A DNA stretch of 64,000 nucleotides from JALZVT01 sp039029135 (GTDB taxonomy: Bacteria > Pseudomonadota > Gammaproteobacteria > Pseudomonadales > Azotimanducaceae), in assembly GCA_039029135.1 (NCBI GenBank), contig JBCCGT010000001.1:499748-563747 (forward strand), read 5' to 3'. The notes below the pieces were generated by a model. The model was not told the origin of the DNA, ran no database searches, and saw only the letters and a program-made list of their open reading frames with translations. Positions within the stretch are counted from its first letter, which is position 1; every line of letters starts with the position of its first letter. This document shows positions 17,712 through 26,658 of this stretch, piece by piece. The position numbers were made by a program, and so were the translations under genes.

Positions 17712-18533
17712 CTATCCGCGCGCGGGGGACGCGACCGCGATAAGGCGCGCGCGCCACGCAGATGGGGGCGTCCGCGCCTCGTCATCCAATTGGGCGGTAC
17801 CAGTCATCCGCTCGCCGTCGACCAAACCCGTGAACCGGAACGTCCGCTCACCGGCGGTACCCACAAAGCTGATACGTCGACCGGACAGCCGCACCTCAGA
17901 CAGCGCCATGGCGTCGCCGCCCCTCTGCTTGGCGGGCTCGACCGTTTGGTAGCGCTGTCGCAGCGACAGGTCGAACGTCTGCGCACCAAGCGACAGCCGC
18001 CAGTCACCGCCAACGGCCGCAGGAATCACCCAAAGCAGCGCGCCGCCGCTCGTGCGACCCTGGGCGCGCCGGTCGGGCCGCCAGTCGCCCATGTGGAAGC
18101 TGTTGGAGACGAGTCTCGCCCCTGGCCGCATCTCGGCCAGCAGCTTGGGCCGCAGTCGCAGGTTGGCCTCCGGAAACAGGTAGATCACCACCACAGAGGC
18201 GTCGGCTACGTCGGCAGCGAAGATGTCGCCTTCGACAAAAGCCGCTCTGCGGCCGACGCCAGCCGCCTGCGCGCGCTGCCGCGACAGCGCCACCAGCTCG
18301 GACTGCAGCTCTACGCCCTGCGCCGTCGCGCCGCGCCGCGCGGCGCCGATGACGAAGCGGCCGTCGCCCGAACCGAGATCGATCACGTGGTCATCGGGAC
18401 CAACGCCGGCCAGATCCAGGATCAGCTCGACGTCTTCTTCGACGGTCTGGACATAGGGTGCGACCGATTCGGCACTCAGAGACTGAGGGATTACCAACAC
18501 AACGGCGCACACCGCGACGACGGCGGCGCGCAT
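17712..18533 (-). CDS. Class I SAM methyltransferase-like protein with signal peptide
   Basis: A 273-residue protein. Residues 1-24 form a convincing Sec signal peptide (AVVAVCAVVLVIPQSLSAES). The body has SAM-fold motifs: VIDLGSGDGRFVI (motif I), an acidic end of strand 2 in AQGVELQ, FVEGDIF and VVVIYLFPEANLRLRP. A C-terminal beta-rich part of about 90 residues follows. SAM is cytosolic, so an exported Rossmann methyltransferase is odd. ATG 18533 is chosen; the frame stays open upstream only because it runs antisense-like through lipB. It is 18 bases after lipB, where lipA usually sits. Confidence 0.75.
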   Translation of the reverse strand: MRAAVVAVCAVVLVIPQSLSAESVAPYVQTVEEDVELILDLAGVGPDDHVIDLGSGDGRFVIGAARRGATAQGVELQSELVALSRQRAQAAGVGRRAAFVEGDIFAADVADASVVVIYLFPEANLRLRPKLLAEMRPGARLVSNSFHMGDWRPDRRAQGRTSGGALLWVIPAAVGGDWRLSLGAQTFDLSLRQRYQTVEPAKQRGGDAMALSEVRLSGRRISFVGTAGERTFRFTGLVDGERMTGTAQLDDEARTPPSAWRARLIAVASPARG

Positions 18534-18550
18534 GGCTGGCCCCGCTCTCG

Positions 18551-19159
18551 CTATGGCGTGAGCGCCTGAGCGAGATCTTCTGCGAGCACGTCGGCAAGCG
18601 CCGCGAGCGAAGGCGGGGCGCAGAATTCGGCCATGTGCCGCACCTCCATGCCGATCAGCCCACAGGGGTTGATGCGCGCAAAGGGCTCGAGGTCCATGTC
18701 GACGTTCAGGCTGAGACCGTGATAGCTGCAGCCGCGGCGGACGCGCAGCCCGAGGCTCGCGATCTTGGCGCCATCGACATAGACGCCGGGCGCGTCGTCC
18801 CGTCCCGCGGCCTCGATGCCGTAGCGCTTGAGCGTGGCACAGATCGCGGCCTCGATGCCGCGCACCAGACCGCGCACGCTGAGGCCGCTGCGGCGAATGT
18901 CGAGCATCAAATAGCCGACGAGCTGGCCCGGACCGTGGTACGTCACCTGCCCGCCGCGGTCGCTCTGAACGACGGGGATGTCGCCTGGCATCAATAGGTG
19001 CTCTGCGCGGCCGGCCTGGCCCTGTGTGAACACCGGCTCGTGCTCGGTGAACCACAACTCGTTCGGCGTGTCGGCATCGCGCGCCTCGGTGAACGCCTTC
19101 ATGTCGGCAAACACGGGCTGGTACTGCGTGCGCCCGAGCTTTCGCACGACGAAAGTCAC
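18551..19159 (-). CDS. lipB: Octanoyl-[acyl-carrier-protein]:protein octanoyltransferase
   Basis: A 202-residue enzyme that moves octanoate from ACP to lipoyl domains. Conserved parts are LWFTEHEPVFTQGQ, the RGGQVTYHGPGQLVGYLMLD block split over two strands, AKIASLGLRVRRG (catalytic Lys) and INPCGL (catalytic Cys). The GTG start at 19159 overlaps the stop of the DUF493 gene as GTGA. lipA, the usual next gene, is not here. Confidence 0.95.
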   Translation of the reverse strand: MTFVVRKLGRTQYQPVFADMKAFTEARDADTPNELWFTEHEPVFTQGQAGRAEHLLMPGDIPVVQSDRGGQVTYHGPGQLVGYLMLDIRRSGLSVRGLVRGIEAAICATLKRYGIEAAGRDDAPGVYVDGAKIASLGLRVRRGCSYHGLSLNVDMDLEPFARINPCGLIGMEVRHMAEFCAPPSLAALADVLAEDLAQALTP

Positions 19160-19425
19160 AGCACCATCCTCACGCCTTCCACGGCAAGCAGGTCCTCGTG
19201 CAGCGCTTTTAGCTGCGGCTCGCCCGTTGCCTCGATGACGCAGGTGATCGCACAGAAGCGCTGGTTGCGGCTGGGTCGCGTGGTGATATCTGCCGCGGCA
19301 AGTTGCCCTGCGTGGCGCTCCACGCAGGCAATGACGTCGCGCTCGAAGTGTTCCCGCTGATCGCCGATCGTCTTGATCGGATAGCGACAGGGAAACTCGA
19401 TCTTCGGCGCTTCGATATCGGTCAT
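19156..19425 (-). CDS. ybeD: DUF493 (YbeD) family protein
   Basis: An 89-residue YbeD protein with a ferredoxin-like fold resembling ACT domains, conserved before lipB and of uncertain role. Matching features are IEFPCRYPIKTIG and the closing segment LHEDLLAVEGVRMVL. It lies 6 bases after dacA and overlaps lipB by 4 bases. Confidence 0.88.
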   Translation of the reverse strand: MTDIEAPKIEFPCRYPIKTIGDQREHFERDVIACVERHAGQLAAADITTRPSRNQRFCAITCVIEATGEPQLKALHEDLLAVEGVRMVL

Positions 19426-19431
19426 CTGCGC

Positions 19432-20592
19432 TCAGCCGCTGATCAGATCCTGAAAGAAGCGCACGACCGACTGCCACAGCCACTTGAACAGCCCGGCCTC
19501 TTCCGCGTCCTCGAGCGCGACCAGCGGCGCGCGCGCGACGATCTCGTCATCGAGGCTGAGCCGCAGTTCGCCGACCTCCGTTCCGGCGGCCAGCGGCGCC
19601 TCGATCACATCCGGCAACCGCATTTCGGCCTTGACCATGTCATAGCTGCCGCGCGGAATGGTAACGACCATGTTCTCCGCTAGTCCCAGCTCGACGGTGT
19701 CCTGTTCGCCGAACCACAGCTGCGCGTTGCGCAGCATGACGTCGGCATCGTAAATCTTGCGGGTTTCGAAGTAGCGAAAACCGTAGCTCAGCAGCTTTTG
19801 ACTCTCGCGCATGCGCGCCTCGTCGCTGGCTGTGCCGAGCACGACGCTAATCAGTCGCTGGCCGTTGCGCTCGGCCGACGCGACGAGGCAGTAGCCGGCC
19901 GCGCGCGTGTGCCCGGTCTTGACGCCATCGACGGTCTTATCGCGCCACAGCAATCGATTGCGGTTGGGCTGGTCGATGCCGTTAAACCGAAAGGAACGTT
20001 CAGAGTACAGCGAATAGTGATCGGGAAAGTCGCGAATCATCGCCTCGGTTAGAGCCGCCAGATCGCGCGCCGACGCGTAGTGTTCGTCGTCGGGCAGGCC
20101 GGTTGCGTTGCGAAACGACGTGCTGGTCATGCCCAGCCGCGCAGCCTGCTCGTTCATCATGTCCGCAAACGCGCCCTCGTCGCCCGCGACGTGCTCCGCG
20201 AGCGCGACGCTCGCGTCGTTGCCAGATTGGATGATCACGCCGCGCAGCAGATCGATGAGCGGCACCTGCGTGCCCTCGCGCACGAACATCTTCGACCCGC
20301 CCATGCGCCAGGCGCGCACGCTAATGGACACCATATCGTCATCGCGGATGCGGCCCGCCGCGAGCTCTGTCGCCGCGACGTAGCTGGTCATGATCTTCGT
20401 CAGACTCGCGGGCGGCACGCTCGAGTCCGCGTCGCGCTCGGCCAGCACCCGACCCGATCCGGCATCCAGCAGAATGTAGGCCGTCGCTGCGATCTCCGGC
20501 GCCTTCGGCACGATCGGTGCCGCCGCTCGAGACTCGGCGGCGAACGGCGCCAGCAGTAGCGCGAGCAGGCAGGCAAGGAAGTAGGGCCTCAT
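19432..20592 (-). CDS. dacA: D-alanyl-D-alanine carboxypeptidase (PBP5/6 type)
   Basis: A 386-residue class C penicillin-binding protein that trims the terminal D-Ala of peptidoglycan pentapeptides. The signal peptide covers about 1-24. The active-site motifs are SLTK, SGN and KTG (in DGVKTGHTRAAGY). A beta-rich PBP5_C domain follows, and the C-terminal amphipathic helix LFKWLWQSVVRFFQDLI should anchor it to the periplasmic face of the inner membrane. ATG 20592 gives the expected signal sequence. Confidence 0.95.
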   Translation of the reverse strand: MRPYFLACLLALLLAPFAAESRAAAPIVPKAPEIAATAYILLDAGSGRVLAERDADSSVPPASLTKIMTSYVAATELAAGRIRDDDMVSISVRAWRMGGSKMFVREGTQVPLIDLLRGVIIQSGNDASVALAEHVAGDEGAFADMMNEQAARLGMTSTSFRNATGLPDDEHYASARDLAALTEAMIRDFPDHYSLYSERSFRFNGIDQPNRNRLLWRDKTVDGVKTGHTRAAGYCLVASAERNGQRLISVVLGTASDEARMRESQKLLSYGFRYFETRKIYDADVMLRNAQLWFGEQDTVELGLAENMVVTIPRGSYDMVKAEMRLPDVIEAPLAAGTEVGELRLSLDDEIVARAPLVALEDAEEAGLFKWLWQSVVRFFQDLISG

Positions 20593-20670
20593 TGAATCAG
20601 TTACTCCAGGGGGCACTTGGTGGCGACGATTGGCTTCGGTACTACCGGACATGACGACCGCGAACGAGCA

Positions 20671-21576
20671 TCAAGGATCCGCGACGTTTATGGGGTCGAG
20701 GCTCAGCTGCTTGCGCAGCATGCCATCGACCGCCGCACGCCGAGCGCTCGTCTCGAACGGACCGACACGCACGCGATACAGCTCGCGGTCCGGATGTTTG
20801 ACGATAAAGACCGGTTCGGCAACCGTCTCGGCGACGCGATCGCGCAGTCGGCGAGCACCATCGTACTCGCCGAAGGCGGCGATCTGCAGACCGCCGACGG
20901 CCCTGGCGCGGGCGGCCGCCTCTGCCGCCGCTCGCTCTTCCGCTTGCTTGGCGGCCAGCAGCCGCTCGCGTTCGCGCCGCGCCCGCTCAATCTCGCGCCG
21001 CAGCGCGGTCCGTTCGACCGGCGTCATGCTGAGACTCTCGACGCGCACCCGCGCGGTGCCCGCCTGCAGAATCCCGAGTCGCGCCGCCGCCGCGTAGGAC
21101 AGATCGATCAAGCGACCCGGGATAAACGGACCGCGATCGTTCACGCGCACGACCAGCGATCGATCGTTGCGAAGATTGGTGACCCGCACAAAGGTCGGCA
21201 GCGGTAGCGACCTGTGCGCCGCCGTCAGCGCGTACATATCGTAGCGCTCGCCGCTGGCCGTGGTGCGGCCATGGAACTTGTTGCCATACCAGGAGGCGAT
21301 ACCGTCTTCCTTATAGCCGACCGCCGTATCGAGCCGCGAATACTGCACGCCGTTGACGACGTACTGGCGCGAGTTGCCGCTGGCTGTCAAAGGCTCGTCC
21401 TGCGGCTGCGGCTCCGCAGCCCGCCACACCGCATCCGGTACGACCGCGGGGCCGCTGTCGCCGGGCGTCAGCGCCGGGCCCTGACAGGCCCCGACGCACA
21501 GCAGCAGGGAGACGATGTGAAGCTGCGTCCATCGCAATTGCCATGGACGACGGCCGTTGCTGTCGGTCTTTTTCAT
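20671..21576 (-). CDS. rlpA: Septal ring lytic transglycosylase RlpA with SPOR domain
   Basis: A 301-residue lipoprotein (lipobox LCVGAC). The double-psi beta-barrel has GIASWYGNKFHGRTTASGE, TAAHRSLPLP and the catalytic Asp in VRVNDRGPF. A charged Arg/Ala/Glu-rich linker (about 190-225) leads to a C-terminal SPOR domain that binds denuded glycan at the septum. In pseudomonads RlpA cleaves stem-less glycans. The ATG overlaps the mltB stop as ATGA. Confidence 0.94.
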   Translation of the reverse strand: MKKTDSNGRRPWQLRWTQLHIVSLLLCVGACQGPALTPGDSGPAVVPDAVWRAAEPQPQDEPLTASGNSRQYVVNGVQYSRLDTAVGYKEDGIASWYGNKFHGRTTASGERYDMYALTAAHRSLPLPTFVRVTNLRNDRSLVVRVNDRGPFIPGRLIDLSYAAAARLGILQAGTARVRVESLSMTPVERTALRREIERARRERERLLAAKQAEERAAAEAAARARAVGGLQIAAFGEYDGARRLRDRVAETVAEPVFIVKHPDRELYRVRVGPFETSARRAAVDGMLRKQLSLDPINVADP

Positions 21577-22553
21577 CGGGCGCGGCGGATCTGCCCCGCG
21601 AGCTGGTACACGGCAAGCGCGTACATCGACGAGTGGTTATAGCGCGTGATGCTGTAGAAGTCGTTCAATCCCAGCCAGTACTGCACGCCCGCGTCGGCCT
21701 GCATGCGAAACAGCGCGCCGCTCGCGTCGTCCGCGACGCTCTGCGGCACCTCGAGGCCCCGCGCGCGCAGGTCGCCAACCTTGTGCGTCAACTTCAACGT
21801 TTCGTTCGCCAGCTCGTCGATTCCTGGCGAGGTGACCGCCACCGGGACGATCACGTCGGCCTCGTTGCGCCAGCCATGGCGCGCCAGATAATTGGCCACG
21901 CTGCCGATGGCATCCGTTTCGTTCGTGAGAATGTCGCGCCGGCCGTCGCCGGTGAAGTCGATGGCGTACTCGCGAAAACTCGACGGGATAAACTGACCGT
22001 AGCCCATCGCACCGGCATAGGACCCGACCAGCTCGAGCGGATCGACGCCCTCCTCCCGCGCCAGCAACAGGTACTGGGTCAGCTCCTTGCGGAAGAACTT
22101 GGCGCGCGGCGGGTAATCAAACGCGAGGGTCGACAGCGCGTCGAGCACACGATAGTTGCCCATGTATTTCCCGTAGCGCGTTTCGACGCCGATGATCGCG
22201 ACGATGTACTCCGGCGCGACGCCGAATCGCTTCGAAGCGCGCGCTAGGGCATCCGCGTTGCGCTGCCAGAATGCGACGCCGTCCACGATACGCTGCGGCT
22301 GGATGAAGATCTTGCGGTAGTCCTTCCACTCCAGCACACGCTCTGCCGGGCGCGAGATCGCGTCGATGATGCTCTGCTTGCGCTCGGCGGCGGAAAACCA
22401 GCGTCGCAGGTCGGTGCCCTTGAAGCCGTGCTCGTTCTGCAGCTCGGCCAGATAGTCCGGAATCTCGGCGTGCTGCAAGTAGGAGGCGGACACACAGGGC
22501 GCGCCGCACAGCGCGAGTGCGAGCAGGCCGGGGAGCAAGAAACGTGACTTCAA
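21573..22553 (-). CDS. mltB: Lytic murein transglycosylase B
   Basis: A 326-residue periplasmic transglycosylase (GH103) that cleaves the MurNAc-GlcNAc bond with a 1,6-anhydro product. A signal peptide covers about 1-23. The catalytic Glu is in IGVETRYGKYMG; YAGAMGYGQFIPSS and YLARHGW are family motifs. The start is taken as TTG at 22553, preceded by AGGACAGGA, because the frame upstream is antisense to rodA. No lipobox Cys is seen at the expected place (CGAPC is not a clear lipobox), so it may be soluble (SltB-like). Confidence 0.92.
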   Translation of the reverse strand: MKSRFLLPGLLALALCGAPCVSASYLQHAEIPDYLAELQNEHGFKGTDLRRWFSAAERKQSIIDAISRPAERVLEWKDYRKIFIQPQRIVDGVAFWQRNADALARASKRFGVAPEYIVAIIGVETRYGKYMGNYRVLDALSTLAFDYPPRAKFFRKELTQYLLLAREEGVDPLELVGSYAGAMGYGQFIPSSFREYAIDFTGDGRRDILTNETDAIGSVANYLARHGWRNEADVIVPVAVTSPGIDELANETLKLTHKVGDLRARGLEVPQSVADDASGALFRMQADAGVQYWLGLNDFYSITRYNHSSMYALAVYQLAGQIRRAR

Positions 22554-22591
22554 AATCCTGTCCTTTCGTACAACCGGATGTGGCAACCAGG

Positions 22592-23734
22592 CTAGTGACC
22601 GCGATGCCAATTCTGCTCCGCGTGCATGGCCATAACGATACCAAAGCCCGCCAGCAAGGTGATCGCCGAGGTGCCGCCGTAGCTCACGAGCGGCAGCGGC
22701 ACGCCCACGACGGGCAGCAGGCCGCAGACCATCGCGATGTTCACGAACGCGTACACGAAGAACGTCAGCGTCAGCGCGCCGGCGACCAGGCGCGCGAAGG
22801 TGCTGGGCGCCTGCGTCGACATAAACAGACCGCGGGCCACGACAACCAGGTACAGCAGTAAGAGTATGAGCACGCCAACAAGGCCAAGTTCCTCGCCGAT
22901 GACGGCGATGATGAAGTCCGTCTGGCTCTCCGGCAGAAAGTCGAGCTGGCTCTGCGTGCCCTGCAGCAGCCCCTTGCCGAACACGCCCCCCGAGCCGATC
23001 GCGGTCTTCGACTGGATGATGTTCCAGCCGGCGCCGAGCGGATCGCTCTCCGGGTCGAATAGCGTGACGATACGACTTCTCTGATAGTCCTCCAGCAGGT
23101 ACCAGAAACCGGGCGCCGCCAGCGCGAGCGCGAGCACCGCAAAACCGATGAGGCGCCAGGGCAGCCCCGCAAGCACGATCACCGCGAGACCCGCCCCGGC
23201 GATCAGAATGCCGGTGCCCAGATCGGGCTGGCGCACAATGAGAAACGCGGGCACCAGCGTCAGCGCCAGCGCGACGCACAGGTGCAAAAGGCGCGGTGGC
23301 AGCAGCCGATCGTGCAGATACCAGGCGACCATCAGCGGCACCGCGAGCTTCATCAGTTCGCTCGGCTGAAAGCGGATCACGCCCGGTATCTCCAGCCAGC
23401 GCTGCGCGCCCTTGGCGGTGACGCCGAACAGCAGCACGCCGACGAGCATCGCCAGCCCCAGGACGTAGAGCGCCGGCGCCCAACGCAGATACAGACGCGG
23501 CGATATGACGGCAGCAACCAGCATCGCCACCAGCGCGAGCGACAGGCGCAGCGCCTGCGCGCGCAGGGTTGCCATGTCCTGCTCGACCGCGCTGTACAGA
23601 ACGACCAGCCCGTAGCCGATGATCGCCAGGATCGCCGCCATCAGCAGCGGATCGATCAGCGCGACGCTGGGCCGCTCGGGCACCGCCAGGCCGGAGCGAT
23701 CGGACAGCGAGCGAACGAAGTCGCGACCGCTCAT
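22592..23734 (-). CDS. rodA: Rod-shape peptidoglycan glycosyltransferase RodA
   Basis: A 380-residue SEDS-family polymerase with about ten membrane helices that polymerises lipid II for side-wall growth with PBP2. Family motifs include RWLEIPGVIRFQPSELMKLA, KTAIGSGGVFGKG, LPESQTDFIIAVIGEE and the C-terminal VGVPLPLVSYGGTS. The ATG overlaps the stop of the PBP2 gene (ATGA), consistent with stoichiometric partner expression. Confidence 0.96.
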   Translation of the reverse strand: MSGRDFVRSLSDRSGLAVPERPSVALIDPLLMAAILAIIGYGLVVLYSAVEQDMATLRAQALRLSLALVAMLVAAVISPRLYLRWAPALYVLGLAMLVGVLLFGVTAKGAQRWLEIPGVIRFQPSELMKLAVPLMVAWYLHDRLLPPRLLHLCVALALTLVPAFLIVRQPDLGTGILIAGAGLAVIVLAGLPWRLIGFAVLALALAAPGFWYLLEDYQRSRIVTLFDPESDPLGAGWNIIQSKTAIGSGGVFGKGLLQGTQSQLDFLPESQTDFIIAVIGEELGLVGVLILLLLYLVVVARGLFMSTQAPSTFARLVAGALTLTFFVYAFVNIAMVCGLLPVVGVPLPLVSYGGTSAITLLAGFGIVMAMHAEQNWHRGH

Positions 23735-25623
23735 CGCGCGGCCAGCCTCGGCAGCAGGTAGGCGTCGATGACTTCTTTCGCGACCGGCGCCGCGACCGAA
23801 CTGCCGCCGCCGCCGTTCTCGACCAGCACAGACAGGGCGATGCGCGGCGCATCGGCCGGTGCGAAGGCGATGAACCATGCGTGCTTGCGCTGGTACTCGG
23901 TCAGCTCCTCTTCGCTATATTCCTCACCCTGGCGAATCTCGACCACCTGCGCGGTGCCGGACTTGCCCGCCATCCGATAGCCGATGTCCCGGCCGATATA
24001 GGCGAAAGCCGTGCCGCTCTGCTGAAAGCCCTTATTGCCGCGGTGCACGACGTCCTCCATCGCGTCGACCAGCGCCTCCCAGTCGTAGTGCGACGGTCCG
24101 CCGATGTACTCGGCCTGCGCCTCGCCATCGAACTCGTCCAGCGGCTTATCGCTGGACAGCAGCATGCGCGGCCGCACCTTGACGCCGCGGCTGGCGATGA
24201 TGCTCGCCACGGTCGCGAGCTGCAGGGGCGTCACCAGCAGGTCGCCCTGACCGATGCTCATGTTCACCGTGTCGCCCGGAAACCAGGTCTCGCCCTTGTA
24301 ACCCTGCTTCCAGACCGGCGTCGGCAACAGACCCGGCCGCGCGTCGGCAATATCGACCGCGAGGTTGGCGCCGAAGCCAAAGCTGGCGGCGAAGCCGGTC
24401 AGCGTCTCGATTTCCATGCGCGTGGACAAATCGTAGAAATAGACGTTGGAGGAGCGATAGATCGCGCGCCGCAGGTCGACCCTGCCCTGACCGCCGGAGT
24501 CGTTCTTGCGCCAGCTCCAATCTCGATAAATGCGCTCCTGGCCCGGCAGTTTAAAGAAGCCTTTGTCCTCGATCGTCTCGCCCCAGCTAGTCGCCCGGCT
24601 CGCGAGCGCGGCCAGCGCGACGATCGGCTTGAACGTGGAACCCGGCGCGTACTGGCCGTGGGTCGCCCGGTTGAACAGCGGCGTGTCGCGCGCCGTCGAC
24701 AGATCCCTGAACTGCTGGGTATCGATGCCGCTGATGAACAGGTTGGGGTCGTAGGACGGGTTGCTGACCATCGCGAGCAGGCCGCCGCTGCGCGGGTCAA
24801 TGGCAACGATCGCCCCGCGACGCTCGCCGAGCGCCGCGTGCGCGGCGATCTGCAGACGACTGTCGAGCTGCAGCGTCACGTTGCTGCCGGCGGTCGGCGG
24901 GTGGGTGCGCAGCACCTGGCGGATGCGCCCGCGCGCATCGATCTCAACCAGCTCGCGGCCGACCTCGCCGTGCAGCGAACGCTCGTAGAACTGCTCCACG
25001 CCGCGCTTGCCGACAAAGGCGGTCGCGCTGTAGCTCGCCGGATCGAGCACGGCGAGATCCTCCTCCGTGATGCGGCGCACCGAGCCAACGGCGTGCGAAA
25101 ACAGCTCGCCGTAGGGATAGTGGCGGACCATGCGAGTGCCGATCTCGACCCCGGGCAGGCGATGGCGGTTCACGGACAGACGCGCCACGTCGCCCTCGCT
25201 GACGTCGAGCAGCAGAGGCACCGGTTCGTAGGGGCGCAGCTTGCGGCCGAGGCGCTCGTAAAACGCGCTGATGTCATCTGCCGACACCGTCACCACGCGC
25301 CCCAGCTCGGCCAGCAGCCCGTCGAGGTTGGTGACGCGCTCGGCGACCACGTTGACCGCAAACACCGGCCGGTTCTCGGCCAGCAGCACGCCGTTGCGAT
25401 CGAAGATCAGGCCACGCTGAGGCGGAATAGGCTGTAGCTGGATGCGGTTCTCATCGGATTTGACGCTGTAGGTCTCGTACTCCCAGACCTGCAGCTGCAC
25501 GAGGCGGGCGAGCAGCACAACGACGCCCACCACGGCGAAGAAGAACAGAGCCACCGCCCGCACGGTGTAGAGCTGACGCTCGTGATCGCTGTCCTTCAGC
25601 GAATCGCCGCGAACGCTCAGCAC
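23731..25623 (-). CDS. mrdA: Penicillin-binding protein 2, elongasome transpeptidase
   Basis: A 630-residue class B PBP that cross-links side-wall peptidoglycan. One N-terminal membrane helix (about 24-44) precedes the pedestal domain with PIPPQRGLIFDRNG. The transpeptidase motifs are STFK (in APGSTFKP), SSN (in YRSSNVYF) and KSGT (in MAGKSGTAQV). The proposed start is GTG 25623. It is the first of the mrdA-rodA-mltB-rlpA-dacA run. Confidence 0.96.
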   Translation of the reverse strand: MLSVRGDSLKDSDHERQLYTVRAVALFFFAVVGVVVLLARLVQLQVWEYETYSVKSDENRIQLQPIPPQRGLIFDRNGVLLAENRPVFAVNVVAERVTNLDGLLAELGRVVTVSADDISAFYERLGRKLRPYEPVPLLLDVSEGDVARLSVNRHRLPGVEIGTRMVRHYPYGELFSHAVGSVRRITEEDLAVLDPASYSATAFVGKRGVEQFYERSLHGEVGRELVEIDARGRIRQVLRTHPPTAGSNVTLQLDSRLQIAAHAALGERRGAIVAIDPRSGGLLAMVSNPSYDPNLFISGIDTQQFRDLSTARDTPLFNRATHGQYAPGSTFKPIVALAALASRATSWGETIEDKGFFKLPGQERIYRDWSWRKNDSGGQGRVDLRRAIYRSSNVYFYDLSTRMEIETLTGFAASFGFGANLAVDIADARPGLLPTPVWKQGYKGETWFPGDTVNMSIGQGDLLVTPLQLATVASIIASRGVKVRPRMLLSSDKPLDEFDGEAQAEYIGGPSHYDWEALVDAMEDVVHRGNKGFQQSGTAFAYIGRDIGYRMAGKSGTAQVVEIRQGEEYSEEELTEYQRKHAWFIAFAPADAPRIALSVLVENGGGGSSVAAPVAKEVIDAYLLPRLAAR

Positions 25624-25701
25624 GGCGCACTCGCCCCGCGCGCGGCCGGGAACATAGTGTTGAAGTTGTCACGAACTCGCATCATCTCGAGTTTGCCAGT
25701 C

Positions 25702-26163
25702 TCAGCCGCGGTGATAGGGATGATTGTTCAGCAGCGACCACGCCCGGTAGAGCTGTTCCACCGCGACGACGCGCGCCAGGCCATGGGGCAGCGTCGCACG
25801 CGACAGCGCCCAGGTATGCGAGGCGCGCTCGCGGCAGGACTCGTCGAGCCCATCGGCGCCGCCGATCAGCAGGGCGACACGCGCGCTGTCGTCGCGCCAT
25901 TCGCCCAACCGCCCGGCCAGATCCCGCGTGCTCCACTGCTGGCCGCGCTCATCGAGCGCGACCACCAGATCATCCTGACCGATGCGGCCCAGCAGCCTGT
26001 CGGCCTCGTCCTTGCGACTGCGCTCGACGGTGGCCGCGCGACCGGACTTGAGCTCCTGCAGCTCGAAGCCAAGGAGCTTCGGCAGCCGGCGCCGATACTC
26101 TTCGACGCCCGCCGCCATCCACTCGGGCAGGCGCGTGCCGACCGCGAGCAGACGCAGTTTCAC
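25702..26163 (-). CDS. rlmH: 23S rRNA (pseudouridine1915-N3)-methyltransferase
   Basis: A 153-residue SPOUT enzyme that methylates pseudouridine 1915 in helix 69. The knot motifs are LLIGGADGLDE and the C-terminal LPHGLARVVAVEQLYRAW followed by HPYHRG. The ATG overlaps the rsfS stop by 4 bases. Confidence 0.96.
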   Translation of the reverse strand: MKLRLLAVGTRLPEWMAAGVEEYRRRLPKLLGFELQELKSGRAATVERSRKDEADRLLGRIGQDDLVVALDERGQQWSTRDLAGRLGEWRDDSARVALLIGGADGLDESCRERASHTWALSRATLPHGLARVVAVEQLYRAWSLLNNHPYHRG

Positions 26164-26540
26164 TGCGCGCCGTCACCGTCAGAGCTGAGATCGCCGCCGG
26201 AATCCTCGGCGGGTAGCTCGCTCCACAGGCGTTCCAGATCATAAAACTCGCGCGTCTCGGCGCGCATTACGTGCACCACCACGTCGCCGAAATCGACCAG
26301 CACCCACTCGCAGGACTCCTTGCCTTCGACGCCCAGGGGGCGCAAGCCATCGGCCTTGAGCTCCTCAACCACGTTGTCCACCAGCGCGCGCACGTGGCGG
26401 TTGGAGGTGCCGCTCGCCAACACCATCCAGTCGGTGACATCGCTCATGCCGGTGACGTCGAGGGTCTTGATGTCGCTGCCCTTCAGGTCGTCGAGGGCGT
26501 CGACGACGCGATTCAGGGTGGGCGCTGGGGATGCAGTCAA
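26160..26540 (-). CDS. rsfS: Ribosomal silencing factor RsfS
   Basis: A 126-residue protein that binds uL14 and blocks subunit joining when nutrients are scarce. The fold is marked by DIKTLDVTGMSDVTDWMVLA, GTSNRHVRALVD, GKESCEWVLVDFGDVVVHV and YDLERLW. A short acidic tail follows. The start appears to be TTG 26540. It overlaps rlmH and lies 118 bases after nadD. Confidence 0.94.
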   Translation of the reverse strand: MTASPAPTLNRVVDALDDLKGSDIKTLDVTGMSDVTDWMVLASGTSNRHVRALVDNVVEELKADGLRPLGVEGKESCEWVLVDFGDVVVHVMRAETREFYDLERLWSELPAEDSGGDLSSDGDGAQ

Positions 26541-26658
26541 GCCGTGGGCTCCTTGTTGTTCGCCGTTCGCGTGTATTGCCTATCGAATGGGTCGTTTGTC
26601 GTTTCTGTGCGGCGTCGCTGCCATCGATGTTGCAGTCTGTCCGACACCTCTAGCGCGG

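Noticed and set aside
18534..19055. N-terminal extension of the exported methyltransferase frame
   Set aside because: It overlaps lipB in another frame and is an Arg/Ala-rich shadow sequence. The signal peptide starts cleanly at ATG 18533.
22554..23852. Upstream extension of the mltB frame
   Set aside because: It is an out-of-frame reading of rodA. A TTG start with a ribosome site and signal peptide fits at 22553.
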